This document shows, one piece after another, positions 11,790-21,400 of a DNA stretch of 64,000 nt. The DNA lies in the NCBI GenBank assembly GCA_963691655.1, contig OY829327.1:68708079-68772078 (forward strand), given 5' to 3'. This DNA comes from Toxonevra muliebris (lineage: Eukaryota > Arthropoda > Insecta > Diptera > Pallopteridae). Under the pieces are notes generated by a model. That model made no database searches and was not told where the DNA came from. It saw nothing but the letters and a program-made list of their open reading frames with translations. Position numbers and translations under genes: made by a program. Every line of letters starts with the position of its first letter. Positions within the stretch are counted from its first letter, which is position 1.

Positions 11790-12639
11790 TCTCTGAATTC
11801 CGCAGGTTTGCCTTTGAAAAAAATAACGTCAAATAATCCCACTATTCTCAATAAGGTTCCAACGCAAGACCTGCTAGACTCTGATTTTTTGCGTTTCCAA
11901 GACACGTCATCCACAAAAACTCTAGGCATTCGGTGGAATGCAATAAAAGACTCATTCTCATACACATTCGAACCCATTCCAGCTTCAACCTCTGCCACGA
12001 AGCGCCAGATTCTCTCTTCGGTTGCGAAACTTTTCGACCCGGCAGGATGGCTATCGCCAATTATGGTTCAAGCAAAAATCCTACTCCAACAACTCTGGTT
12101 GGAAGGTACGGATGCGTGAAGCCCAATTCGCTCCATAAATGGAATAAGTTTGTAGAAAATCTCTCTGCAATCGGCAACATCGAAATCCCCCGATGGATCC
12201 AATTCTCGCCGAGCAAACAAATTCAACTCCATGGATTTTGTGATGCTTCGGAAAAAGCTTATTGTGCTTGCCTTTATATCCGCACACAAGAGAAGGACAA
12301 TCCCGTTTCCTCTCATCTCTTAGTTGCAAAAGGTAAAGTGGCTCCTCTGCAGACAATAAGCCTTCCAAGATTAGAACTTTGCGGAGCGGTTTTACTCTCC
12401 AAACTAGTTAAGCATGTTCGATCATACCTCCACTTAGAAAACCAAGAACTCGTCCTCTGGTCTGATTCTGAAATCGTTCTTGCTTGGCTAGAAAAACCAC
12501 CCTGCACTTGGAAAACCTATGTGGCGAATCGCACCTCGCAGATATTGAAGAATGTAGAGAATGCCTCTTGGCGTCACGTATCAAGCCACGATAACCCAGC
12601 AGACTTAGGAACTCGTGGTTGCAAACCACAAGAATTAAT
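11790..12639 (+). pseudogene. pol: BEL reverse transcriptase end and RNase H, frameshifted
   Basis: From 11790 the earlier frame continues through the RT thumb ([30 protein letters not shown]) to about 12095, then shifts by one base or so. The second frame carries RNase H with [41 protein letters not shown] and [11 protein letters not shown], which keep the family's acidic residues. It ends at the 309-bp Penelope-like insertion at 12640; the integrase resumes beyond it. Confidence 0.8.
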
Positions 12640-12948
12640 AGTTTTTTAGGAGACTATGAAAATTAAATCTAGAGGTTAATTTTCAAAGTCATGACTTAAG
12701 TTCATGTCAATTTCGTTATTTGAAGTTATATATAAACAGGCTTAATGAACAAATGTAGTCATCACAACAACAATGTATATAGAGACGGGCAAATCAGACG
12801 GCCGTTTCGGAATCCGCCACAATTCCTCATCAGTGATCTTAGTGATAGTTCTTAATCTTTCAATATCCTATATAAGCTACTAATATCTATATACATTGTT
12901 GTTGTGATGACTACATTTGTTCATTAAGCCTGTTTATATATAACTTCA
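12640..12948 (-). mobile_element. Penelope-like fragment with inverted arm, inserted in BEL pol
   Basis: The insert is flanked by a perfect 13-bp direct repeat CACAAGAATTAAT (12627-12639 and 12949-12961), which disrupts pol. Positions 12640-12886 match the dispersed copy at 52696-52940. The last 62 bp (12887-12948) are a perfect inverse of 12721-12782, giving a long hairpin and suggesting an inverted 5' piece made during target-primed reverse transcription. Read on the minus strand, the sequence ends in CTCCTAAAAAA. It contains a hammerhead ribozyme. Hammerheads of this minimal type are known in Penelope-like elements; the assignment to that group is an inference because no RT or GIY-YIG coding is present. 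Confidence 0.75.
12792..12838 (-). ncRNA. Hammerhead ribozyme, copy 1
   Basis: Minus-strand order: stem I 5' side GATCA, core CTGATGA, stem II GGAAT with 8-nt loop TGTGGCGG and ATTCC, core GAAA, very short stem III (A-U and C-G around a palindromic GGCC), cleavage triplet GTC, stem I 3' side TGATT. All conserved core bases of a type I hammerhead are present and stems I and II each have five pairs. The 2-bp stem III with a self-complementary loop is the minimal form seen in Penelope-like retroelements, where two units may pair to act as a dimer. Cleavage is predicted after the C complementary to 12797. Confidence 0.85.
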
Positions 12949-12961
12949 CACAAGAATTAAT

Positions 12962-14579
12962 TTCAAATTCTTTATGGTGGATGGGTCCCGAATGGCTTGC
13001 GAAATCTCCCCTTCAATGGCCAAAACCCTCCTTAACAACCAAAGCAGCTCCCGAAATGCGTAAAGTAGACGTCTTCCACGTCGCTGAGACCACTGATATT
13101 CTCGATCAGTTCTCTTCTTTAAATCGTGCATTACGAGTACTCAGCTACGTATTTCGCTTTTTTCATAAAAGTAAGAAAATTCTTTCTGAAGTCGGTAATA
13201 TTACCCAAGCTGAAATAACGTTTGTCAAAACTCGTTTGATAACGCTTACTCAATCCCATTACTTCCATGCTGAATATGTAATGCTTTCAGCTTCCACACC
13301 AATCAGCAAAAAAAGTTCTCTACTTACGCTGAATCCATTCCTGGATCCCCAAGGGGCAATGAGAGTGGATGGTCGTTTAATCAATGCCGTTCTAAGCTAT
13401 AATGAACGTCATCCCATTATCATCCCTGATACTTCTCGTTTCTGTTCATTATACTTAGATTTTCTGCATAAAGTCCTTCTACATGGCGAAAAGCAACTCA
13501 TGATTAGAATGGTGCGACAAGAATATTATATTCCTCGCCTGAAACTGAAAGTGAAAAAATGCATATATCAGTGCAAAGCTTGCACTATATACAAGCAACG
13601 GGTCCGATCCCAAATAATGGCAGCTCTACCTCCAGAGCGTTGTATATTCTCTCTCCCCTTTACCGTCACTGGAGTCGACTTCGCTGGTCCCTTTCAAGTG
13701 AAGTCCTCTATTCTTCGACGATCCCCATATCTGAAAGCATATGTCTGTGTTTTCGTCTGTTTCTCCACAAAGGCGATACATCTCGAAGTTTGCTCAGATC
13801 TCACGACTGAAGCTTTTCGAGCAGCATTTGCTAGGTTTACCGGCCGACGGGGCCTTCCCAGCAAAATGATGTCGGATAATGGAAAGACATTCATTGGAGC
13901 CCAGCGTGCGATCAGTAAAGATCTTGTTCAATTTCTAAAAGAGGTTGCTACTGATATAGCAGCCAAATACAGCACCCAAGGTTGCGAATGGGTATTCATC
14001 CCGCCAAATGCACCTCACATGGGTGGCCTCTGGGAATCCGGAGTAAAAAGCTTCAAGACCCATTTTATTAAAATCGCCGGGTCGCATAGGTTTACGTTCG
14101 AGGAATTTCTCACACTCATAACTCGAATAGAGGCCGTTCTCAACTCCCGACCACTATCTCCTATGTCCCAAGATCCATCAGATTTACTTGCCCTTACTCC
14201 AGGTCATTTTCTTCGTGGTGGGCCACTTCTCGCTTTGCCGGAACCGAATGCCGAATATATGTCTCTCTCTACTCGGTGGCAAAAACTCAAGGTTCTTCAT
14301 CATCAATTTAGCAGACGGTGGAAGGACGAGTATCTCAAAGAATTGCACAAGAGATACAAGTGGAAATATCCCCAAAAGGACATCACTGAAGGCGAGCTCG
14401 TCGTTGTAAAAGATGATCTACTACCCCCACACGAATGGCGCCTTGGTCGAGTAATCAAGGTTTACCGTGGGGCTGATAGTCATATCAGAGTAGCTGATGT
14501 CCGTACTCAAAACGGAGTTTTTAAAAGACCCATAGTCAAATTATGCGTCTTACCCAATGACCCTCCCCCAAACTCTTAA
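12962..14579 (+). CDS. pol: BEL integrase and C-terminal domain
   Basis: The reading resumes just after the 13-bp repeat (ATG-initiated frame from 12981, 532 residues, stop at 14577-14579). A zinc-binding HHCC region is visible (HKVLLHGEKQLMIRMVRQ with the paired CIYQCKAC). The catalytic core follows, with TGVDFAGPF (first Asp), MMSDNGKTF (second Asp) and GGLWESGVK (Glu). The C-terminus matches the DUF5641 domain of BEL integrases (LSTRWQKLKVLHHQFSRRW, EWRLGRVIKVYRGADSHIR). In the intact element this would be the last part of the gag-pol polyprotein. Here it is open but separated from upstream pol by the insertion. Confidence 0.9.
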
Positions 14580-14657
14580 TCTCAATAAATCTCAAACTCA
14601 CAATACATATTAGCATCCTTAATTTATGAGATAATAATAATTGTCCTATAATTACAG

Positions 14658-15348
14658 ATCGCATCAGCAAACCGAACTCTTTCGCTGCCAAATATGCGTA
14701 CGATTTCATCCGCTAAAGTACTGCCGGTCATTTCTCGATATGACCCCAGACGAACGGTACGAGGCAGTGCGATCACATCGCTACTGCGTGAACTGCCTGG
14801 CACGGTCTCACACCACGGGTGGCTGCACGTCGCTGGAGAGCTGCCACATATGCGGTCTGGGCCACCATTCACTGCTGCATGCTCATTTCCCTGCGCAGCA
14901 GCGAACTGGTCGCGTGGTACCAATACCACCATCCAACATTGAACGTCGGCGCATTGGACAACGCGCTCGAATCGCCCCGGTGTCGGCCGTTCAGCAGCGC
15001 TTAAGATCAGCCGTCGTGTTGGCACCATCTCGATTGTCAGCACGGCAGCCAGCACAGCAGGCCATCACCCGATCACCACGATCAGCCCAGCAGGCCAGAT
15101 ACCGATCCGCTCATCAGCCAGACCAACGACCTACTCAGCAGCCACCCCAACGCACCGATCGGCAACATCTCCAACAGCCATCCCAGCGAGGGCGCACAGG
15201 CAGAGGAAGAAGACCCCAGCATCAGAAGCTCCTGACAGCCGTGGTGATGGTCCTCAGAGAGGTCCAGAACACATTAAACGGCCAATACGTTCAAGGGGGC
15301 CGGGATGTTGAGGATCCTCTGGAGGAACCTCTCATCAACCTCGATTAA
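14658..15348 (+). CDS. BEL downstream gene: triple zinc-knuckle protein, spliced
   Basis: About 230 residues lie between the integrase stop and the 3' LTR, where env would be in some retroelements. No suitable ATG opens the frame; an AG acceptor at 14656-14657 begins it, in phase with the ATG/donor at 7568-7576. Residues near the start hold CQICVRFHPLKYC, CVNCLARSHTTGGC and CHICGLGHHSLLH, the same three motifs in the same order and spacing as the element's own Gag, with roughly 40% similarity by eye. The C-terminal half is rich in Gln, Arg and Pro, and the base composition is much more GC-rich than gag-pol. The frame ends four bases before the LTR. A nucleic-acid-binding accessory role is inferred; no signal peptide or membrane segment is seen, so it is not an envelope protein. 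Confidence 0.65.
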
Positions 15349-15349
15349 G

Positions 15350-15818
15350 TGCTCCCTGCACCACCATCACCACCTCCACCACCGTCGTCTCGCGACGATA
15401 TATATATAAAATAGAATTAGTAAATTATTGAATTGAATTTCCCCCCTAAGGGCTAACAATACCACTCTGGTATTATATTGAATTAAATTGAATTGTATAA
15501 AAAGTCCTTTGAAATACCACTCTGGTATTTTTCTATTACAATGTAATATATATATATACCCTCCGTATATACCACTATTCTGTAATAGATTCTCTCAAAG
15601 TCATGGGATTATACCAATTGCCAGGCGTATAAAATCCCATGACTTGAGAAAACCTAAGGTAGTCTATGAATACCTCTTGCTCATGCAAAATCAAATCCTA
15701 AATAAACACCACACTCCGTGTTAAATACTCTTTCAATAAAAATTAACTTTCTTTTTATTTAACCACTGCTGCACTAAGTTTCAGTGTTTCTCGATCAAAC
15801 CCCCTACAAATTCGTACA
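15350..15818 (+). repeat. BEL 3' LTR
   Basis: This is the same 469-bp sequence as 6276-6744 with about two substitutions (T/A near 15419 and T/G near 15767). It starts four bases after the downstream gene's last codon. The bases before it, CTCATCAACCTCGATTAAG, do not form a purine tract. Confidence 0.9.
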
Positions 15819-15953
15819 CAAGCTATGACGCTAAGATTTAGAGGTAATATCAACAACAGATGTACCAAACAAAGATGTACAAAAACAGACCTCAAATCGG
15901 AACGATGGGAGCGCCACACGGTGGTTATTTCGGGAACTTTTTGATCAAGGGGT

Positions 15954-16874
15954 ATTCCATTTCCGCTGCATGCTTTTCTGGAAAAACTAGAACTGTTTCG
16001 GAAATGGAGGTATAACCCATTACCTTTGATTGGTGTCGCACTTGTTGATGCAACAGTCGAATGCAATTTTTCAGAGATGGTCTCTTGTAATTCTTCGGAG
16101 ATGGTCGGTTGTTAATTGTGTTTGTGTCGAAGCCTCTACTTCGTCTGGAACATTTATTAAAAATTACTCAAAACTAGTTTTTGACCACAAAACTAGATAT
16201 GTATTTGAAAGCTGTAATTAGTTTTAGTATTAAAAGTGAATAATAACAATTCTTTGGCTCTTTACTCAATTTCTTTTTATTTCTAAGGTTTTAATTTTCA
16301 ATATTTTTTTATTAATAAATATATGTATATTTATACATGAAAAGATGGAATAAAAATGGCATAACCGTTTAGATTGGAAATAGGTTCGTTCATAGTAGTT
16401 TCATCTATTATCTCATGATGCTCCAAATTCCTTCCTTTATGTTTGTGCAGCTATGGTATTTCGTAGAAAGGTCATTGCATACGCTTAAATCGCCTAATTG
16501 GGTGTACAGAAGGTGGCGCACTTTTTCAATAGTTGCAGGAAGTCGGAAAATTCTATATTTGTGTCGTGGATCCTACACTGTGGCCAAAATGTAAACTTTT
16601 TTCGATTCTAACCCATCGAATTTTTTCAGAACTTCTTTTTTTTTTAGCTCTGAAACTATATTCTTGGCATTTTTCATCATCCTCTGACTTACTGAAGCAC
16701 GTAAGAATTCTATTTACCAAAGGTATTATGTACCTGAGATAATATTGCGGATTCGCTGCTTCAGAATTTTGTCACTGTATGAAAGTGGTATAATATTTTT
16801 GAAATATCGTTGATAACACTATTTATTTCGTATTCAAACTTAGACTGAAAATAAGCAAACTTTATACTATTTTT
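15954..16874. other. Gene-free interval after mariner
   Basis: No coding family is recognised. An imperfect inverted pair, TTCCATTTCCG (about 15955) and CGGAAATGGA (about 16003), sits directly next to the mariner end. The rest is AT-rich. Confidence 0.4.
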
Positions 16875-17324
16875 TCACCCTTCGGAGGGCGCGCCGCGGC
16901 AATTAGCCGAAAATTGTTTAATTTGTGTTTTTAAAATACTAATTATAGTAGCCGACTGCTGCCACTCAACTGACTTTGTAAGTTTTAAGATGCAGTATAG
17001 TTTACCGTTAGCCGTTGGTTTCCACATTTCATTGTTTAGCTGCTATTTGTGTTTGAAAATTAGTATCTCGTTTTTACGGTAAAATTGCCGTTGCGTGTCC
17101 TCTCGAGTAGCAAAAAACTTCAAGTATATCTTGTAGAAAATTTTTCAAAACTAAAACGATGACGAATAAACATTTAAAAAAAAGCTTAAAATATATTTCA
17201 ATATCACTAGAAGAAAGCAACCAATTGTTTTATTTTAACGATACTATGAAATTCACCTTGCAGCTAAATTGCCGCGGCGCACCCTCTCGTGTAACTTTTC
17301 AGAACGCGCCCTCCGACGGGTTAA
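16875..17324. mobile_element. TTAA-flanked non-autonomous DNA element, copy 2 (inverted)
   Basis: It begins CCCTTCGGAGGGCGCGCCGCGGCA and ends GCGCGCCCTCCGACGGGTTAA. It matches the element at 181-665 in reverse orientation along most of its length (for example TTAGCTGCTATTTGTGTTTG against its inverse). The left TTAA has decayed to TCAC; the right one at 17321 is intact. Confidence 0.75.
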
Positions 17325-17418
17325 GTCTAAACATGATATCTAGAAATCGGATTGAATATGACTCGACGACAATTACTTATAACGTATGCAAAAAATATGA
17401 TTACTTTTCTAGGGTTAA
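17321..17418. mobile_element. Remnant of a piggyBac-type element
   Basis: The last 40 bases (AACGTATGCAAAAAATATGATTACTTTTCTAGGGTTAA) are, in reverse, the left end of the element at 25590-26522. The remnant abuts copy 2 and shares the TTAA at 17321. Only about 100 bp are left. Confidence 0.55.
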
Positions 17419-17806
17419 ACACCCTGTATCTCAGTAGAAAAACACAGATATACGTCTTAAAGGTAAGTAGTCTTAAACTGGACCAATCTGTATATTATGG
17501 GATCGGCATCGGTTGGGTATCGGCCGAAAATTGACCGACCATTTAGCTGAACTTAAAAAAAAGGATTATTATTAAAATTATTATTTAACTTCATTTTTCG
17601 GGTTTATTTTAGATTCTTTTATATTCAGCAATCGCCATTTAGTTGAGCGTATTATTTTTCTAATACTTCAGCTAAACATGTTGCCGAACAGAGGTCGTTT
17701 TCTGAACGCAGCCATTGACTCAATCAAATAAAATATGGAAATGTTTATACAGAAAGCAAAGCATCTATGTATGATAGACATATGTGACCAAGCAGCTTCT
17801 TTCTGC

Positions 17807-18459
17807 TTAAGGGGACCTTCTGGTCTAGCGCCACGAGTTTTTAGGATTTTTCTTTTTAAATGAAATAATGAGCAATAGTATTTAAACTTTGTAGATATAT
17901 TTTATTACTTTAAAAACATACAAAAATAAGAATAAAAAAAATTATAATTTTAAGTAAACAAAAATTGCTGTTACAGTTGCCCTCTTCAAAAAAACGGATC
18001 TTGCCGGTGGGACAGATTTTAGATTTTCCACTGATCTAAAACAAAAAAAAAAGAGGTAACAATTGGATGAATGTAGTTATCGCTGGAACTAAAATAAAAA
18101 AAAAATTGACAAAATGGCGCGTTGTTGAAATTTACATACGAAAACAGATCATTTTTTCATTACGTTATTTTTAGATCCTGCGATAAGCACTGGTTTTCTG
18201 AATAATATAGTAAAATTTGAGACGAATCGGTGGAGTAGTTTTTGTTTTTTGTGTCCCACCGTGCAGAAAAATAGAGTTCCCAGATAAATGAGTTTAAACT
18301 TCAGTCGACCCTTTTACCTGCTTCTGCGCTCACCTGCTACATAGGCTGTAGAAGTCGAAATACTGGAAATATTGATATGAGTATACTTTTAAAAGCCTAT
18401 ACTTTTGAAATATAAAAAAATCAATTTTTTTAAAAATCTAGACCAGAAGGTGGCCTTAA
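17807..18459. mobile_element. TTAA-flanked non-autonomous element with GGGGACCTTCTGG ends
   Basis: The left edge is TTAAGGGGACCTTCTGGTCTAG and the right edge, inverted, is TTAAGGCCACCTTCTGGTCTAG. TTAA sits at both borders (17807 and 18456), and about 16 of 18 terminal bases match. The 653-bp interior has no gene. The ends differ from the CCCT-type elements, so this is a separate family that also targets TTAA. Confidence 0.7.
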
Positions 18460-21400
18460 AAGGTTTATTTTTTTCCTGCCAGACGGCAAAAAACCTAGCA
18501 CCGGCCCTGCATATAGTGTAGTGCAATATTTTTAGAAAAGTTGTAGCGGCTGGAGACTTGCTGATAGATGATGGCACTATCGAGACAAGTAAAACCCTCG
18601 CTAAATTTTGCATGGTTGGCTACCTAGTGAAATTTATCGACCTATGTTTTTCTAATTCAGTGAATTTTTTAAAAAATTTGATTATTGAGGAAAAGACTCA
18701 TTTTTCAGATTGAAAGAAAACCCTCCATTTTTCCACAGCGTTTTAACATTAAAAAAAAAAACACATTTAGTGGAGAAAGCGTTTCCTCGACTTAGGTGGA
18801 GTCGTTACTTATATTTTTTCCAAAATTGTTTAATCTTGCATTTTCAACAAATTTTCAGTGGTTCTAAAACGCATTCAACAAAATTTCCTTTAGCTCATTA
18901 ACACTTAAGCCCAAAAACCGAATATTTACAAAGTTCTTACCCATAAACATGTTATTATAAAGAACACACACAAAGATTCTCACGATGATGATATATTCGA
19001 TTTAAGATACAAAAGCGTATATAATTCAAGATTGCCAATATCGTCGATATCGCACAACATCAGAGAACACCTGAGCAGAAAGAACTTTAATAATAAGAAA
19101 AAAAAAATATATCAGAACAAAAAATCAAAAGAATCATTCTCTGCTAATAAAAATATACGCAAACTAAATTATTTATTTAGGTACATGCTTGAATATGTAC
19201 ATCTATAAAAGAAACGATTCTTAGAGCATTGCAAAGTTGAAAGATCAACATGAGATTATCTACAAGAACCAACAAAACATACAACAAAAAACCAACAAAA
19301 TACGGAAAAGGATAATCGATAATCGCACATTAGAGGCAGCACGATTTTAAAGTTAAGTTAAAAGACCTTGCCCTCGGTTAATATTATTGCTGCTTTATGG
19401 CAAGCAGCACAACGATGCACGAACGCATGCTCCTCACCATGACGACGGCGATCACGATAAGCGCGTGAAGTTTGTTTAAAGAAAAAAAAAAAAACAAAAG
19501 GGTTGCCTCTTTTTGTTGTTGTTTTAATTATAGGTTATTACAGCAGGATATAAGCTTGAATTTCACTTGAGCCTTTACCAGCCAGTCACAATACCAGAGG
19601 GTATTGTTGGTTCCAATGTTTGTTTTTCGCTCGACTATAAATACTTAATTTTGGTATCATCTGCAAATATCACGTGAGCAAAGATGAGATGAGGTGAGGG
19701 TGGTGGTGATCTTTGGAAATCTTTGCGATAGGCATTTTGAAGCAGTAATTGCTGGAGCACGCACGCACTTTTTGTACTTTGTCTGCATCTTGATTCTTGC
19801 CCCTTTTCTCATTCACGATTGATGTATGTATGTATGTATTAGCTGGAGCATATGACCCAACGTCGTACATCAATTATTACTAAATCACAACACATCAATG
19901 AGTGCGAGCGATCGTCATCGATCATTGCTATATTTGTGGACTAATTTTGTGATGTGCTGAGTTGATGAAGTTATTTTTCACGCAATTACTGCAATTATGT
20001 AATTAATTCCACTGATCTTTTAAGGTTATAAGTGCTCTTTTACTTTTGGCAAAAACAAATTACAAGTGGCAAGCATGCAGTATATAATTTTTTAGGTCAA
20101 AAGAAGTTAAGGCGAACTCTAAAATTAGTTACTAGTGTCGATCGTTAGGTGGGGTGCAATAAGCTTTGTATTGAAACTTATATGTAGACGGGTTCATTGC
20201 AGGAGTCCTTTAGAATTTGGTAGGGCCAAGTGCTGTCAGCGTCCCCCTTTGCCTGGTCTTTCCAATGGATATTCTATGGTCATTCTTTTTTCTTTCAAAA
20301 ACTTTAAGCGAAATTAAGAACTTCCTTTTACATCGGATGAATAAATGTGAGATTCAGAGAAGGTTGGAGTTTTCTCTACAATTTTCATTTTGATCTGGAA
20401 TCAATCAAAAATTAAATAATACTCTAGATGTTACATATGTCTTGCAAATAATTAAGTTTTGTATTGAAACAAAACTCCTTCCTAAACCTTACAATAGTGT
20501 GCATCACCGGCGGATCCAGGATCGGGGTTTCAACAGGGTTTCAAAACCATTTTTTTCGGCGAATGAATCGCGATTCCAAGAACTAGCATGCAGTCTTTGA
20601 GATATAAATAGTTTTAATGCCTTCAATATATGCAACCATTTTGCGGGCTAAGGTGGAAGGTTATAAAAATAAAATCCCCCGGTAAGGAAAACAATGGAAA
20701 TTTATGTGTGAAGGCGGACTGGCAGTAGTAGTAACTGGGTAGAATAAAGACGTTTGTTGGCTACAGAAAAAGTGTAGTTTGGATTGGAAGAAAGGGTGTG
20801 ACACCCCTCGTTGCGGCGAGAAAGGTTTCTCAAGAACAATTTCACCAATTAATCTGAGTTTTTACTGGCTAGTTTATAATTGGAACAGTCTCTTAGTGAA
20901 CCAAGGAATTGAGCACCTGAGTTCTTTAACACCGCAGGATCTGCTAAGATTTATAGATTTATCAATAAAGAATAGCAAAAAGGAACACAGGATATAGCTC
21001 AATGGACCTAAGACTTGTCTGAGTTCTGCATTCTTGAATACTGTTCCAACAAAAAAAAAAAAAACCAAGGAATTTTTATTTGGAACAAAACTTTTTTTCA
21101 GGATACCAAAACCAAATTTCCAGACCCCCAAAAATCAAGATTTTTAAAAAAATCGTTACCATTTTTGGAAAAATGTAAATTTCACAAAACCCTTCGTTCA
21201 CTAAGAGTGGGACGATGAAAACTAAAACATTTTCTGTTTTTTTTTTTCATTTCCGATAAACCGTTCTTTTAACACTTTTTGTTGAAAAAATTCATGAAAT
21301 ACCTCGTAATATCAACAAATAGATATACGGTGCCTTATTCTGATAAAGTTGTATCGCCTTGGCAAAAAAAAAAAATTAAAATAACTTTTTTCCATCAAGT

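Larger units (their letters stand above)
6276..15818 (+). mobile_element. BEL/Pao LTR retrotransposon, complete with both LTRs
   Basis: The element is 9,543 bp, with 469-bp LTRs at 6276-6744 and 15350-15818 that start TG and end CA and differ at only about two positions, implying a recent insertion. In order it carries a primer-binding site, a leader of about 2.2 kb, gag (DUF1759 type plus zinc knuckles), an aspartic protease, reverse transcriptase (YVDD), RNase H, integrase, and then an extra zinc-knuckle gene where env would be. The pol region has an in-frame stop, frameshifts and a 309-bp insertion, so this copy cannot produce an intact polyprotein despite its young LTRs. No matching target duplication is seen. 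No purine tract lies directly before the 3' LTR. Confidence 0.9.
5586..15953 (-). mobile_element. mariner element split by a BEL retrotransposon
   Basis: The left end reads CCTTGATCAAAAAGTTCCCG from 5590, and the inverse CGGGAACTTTTTGATCAAGG ends at 15950, so both mariner inverted ends are present about 10.4 kb apart. TA lies just outside each. Between 5590 and 6275 is the 3' part of the transposase gene; from 15819 to 15950 there is only the 5' end and untranslated leader. The N-terminal coding sequence expected between them is absent, and the bases next to the BEL LTRs (CTTTG and CAAGC) do not form a target duplication. Confidence 0.75.

Noticed and set aside
12068..12629. Several minus-strand open frames in the BEL RNase H region
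   Set aside because: They mirror the coding strand of RNase H and have no independent motifs.
20508..20545. hAT element end (CACCGGCGGATCCAGG)
   Set aside because: No inverted partner or 8-bp duplication was found nearby, so it was kept only as a remark.
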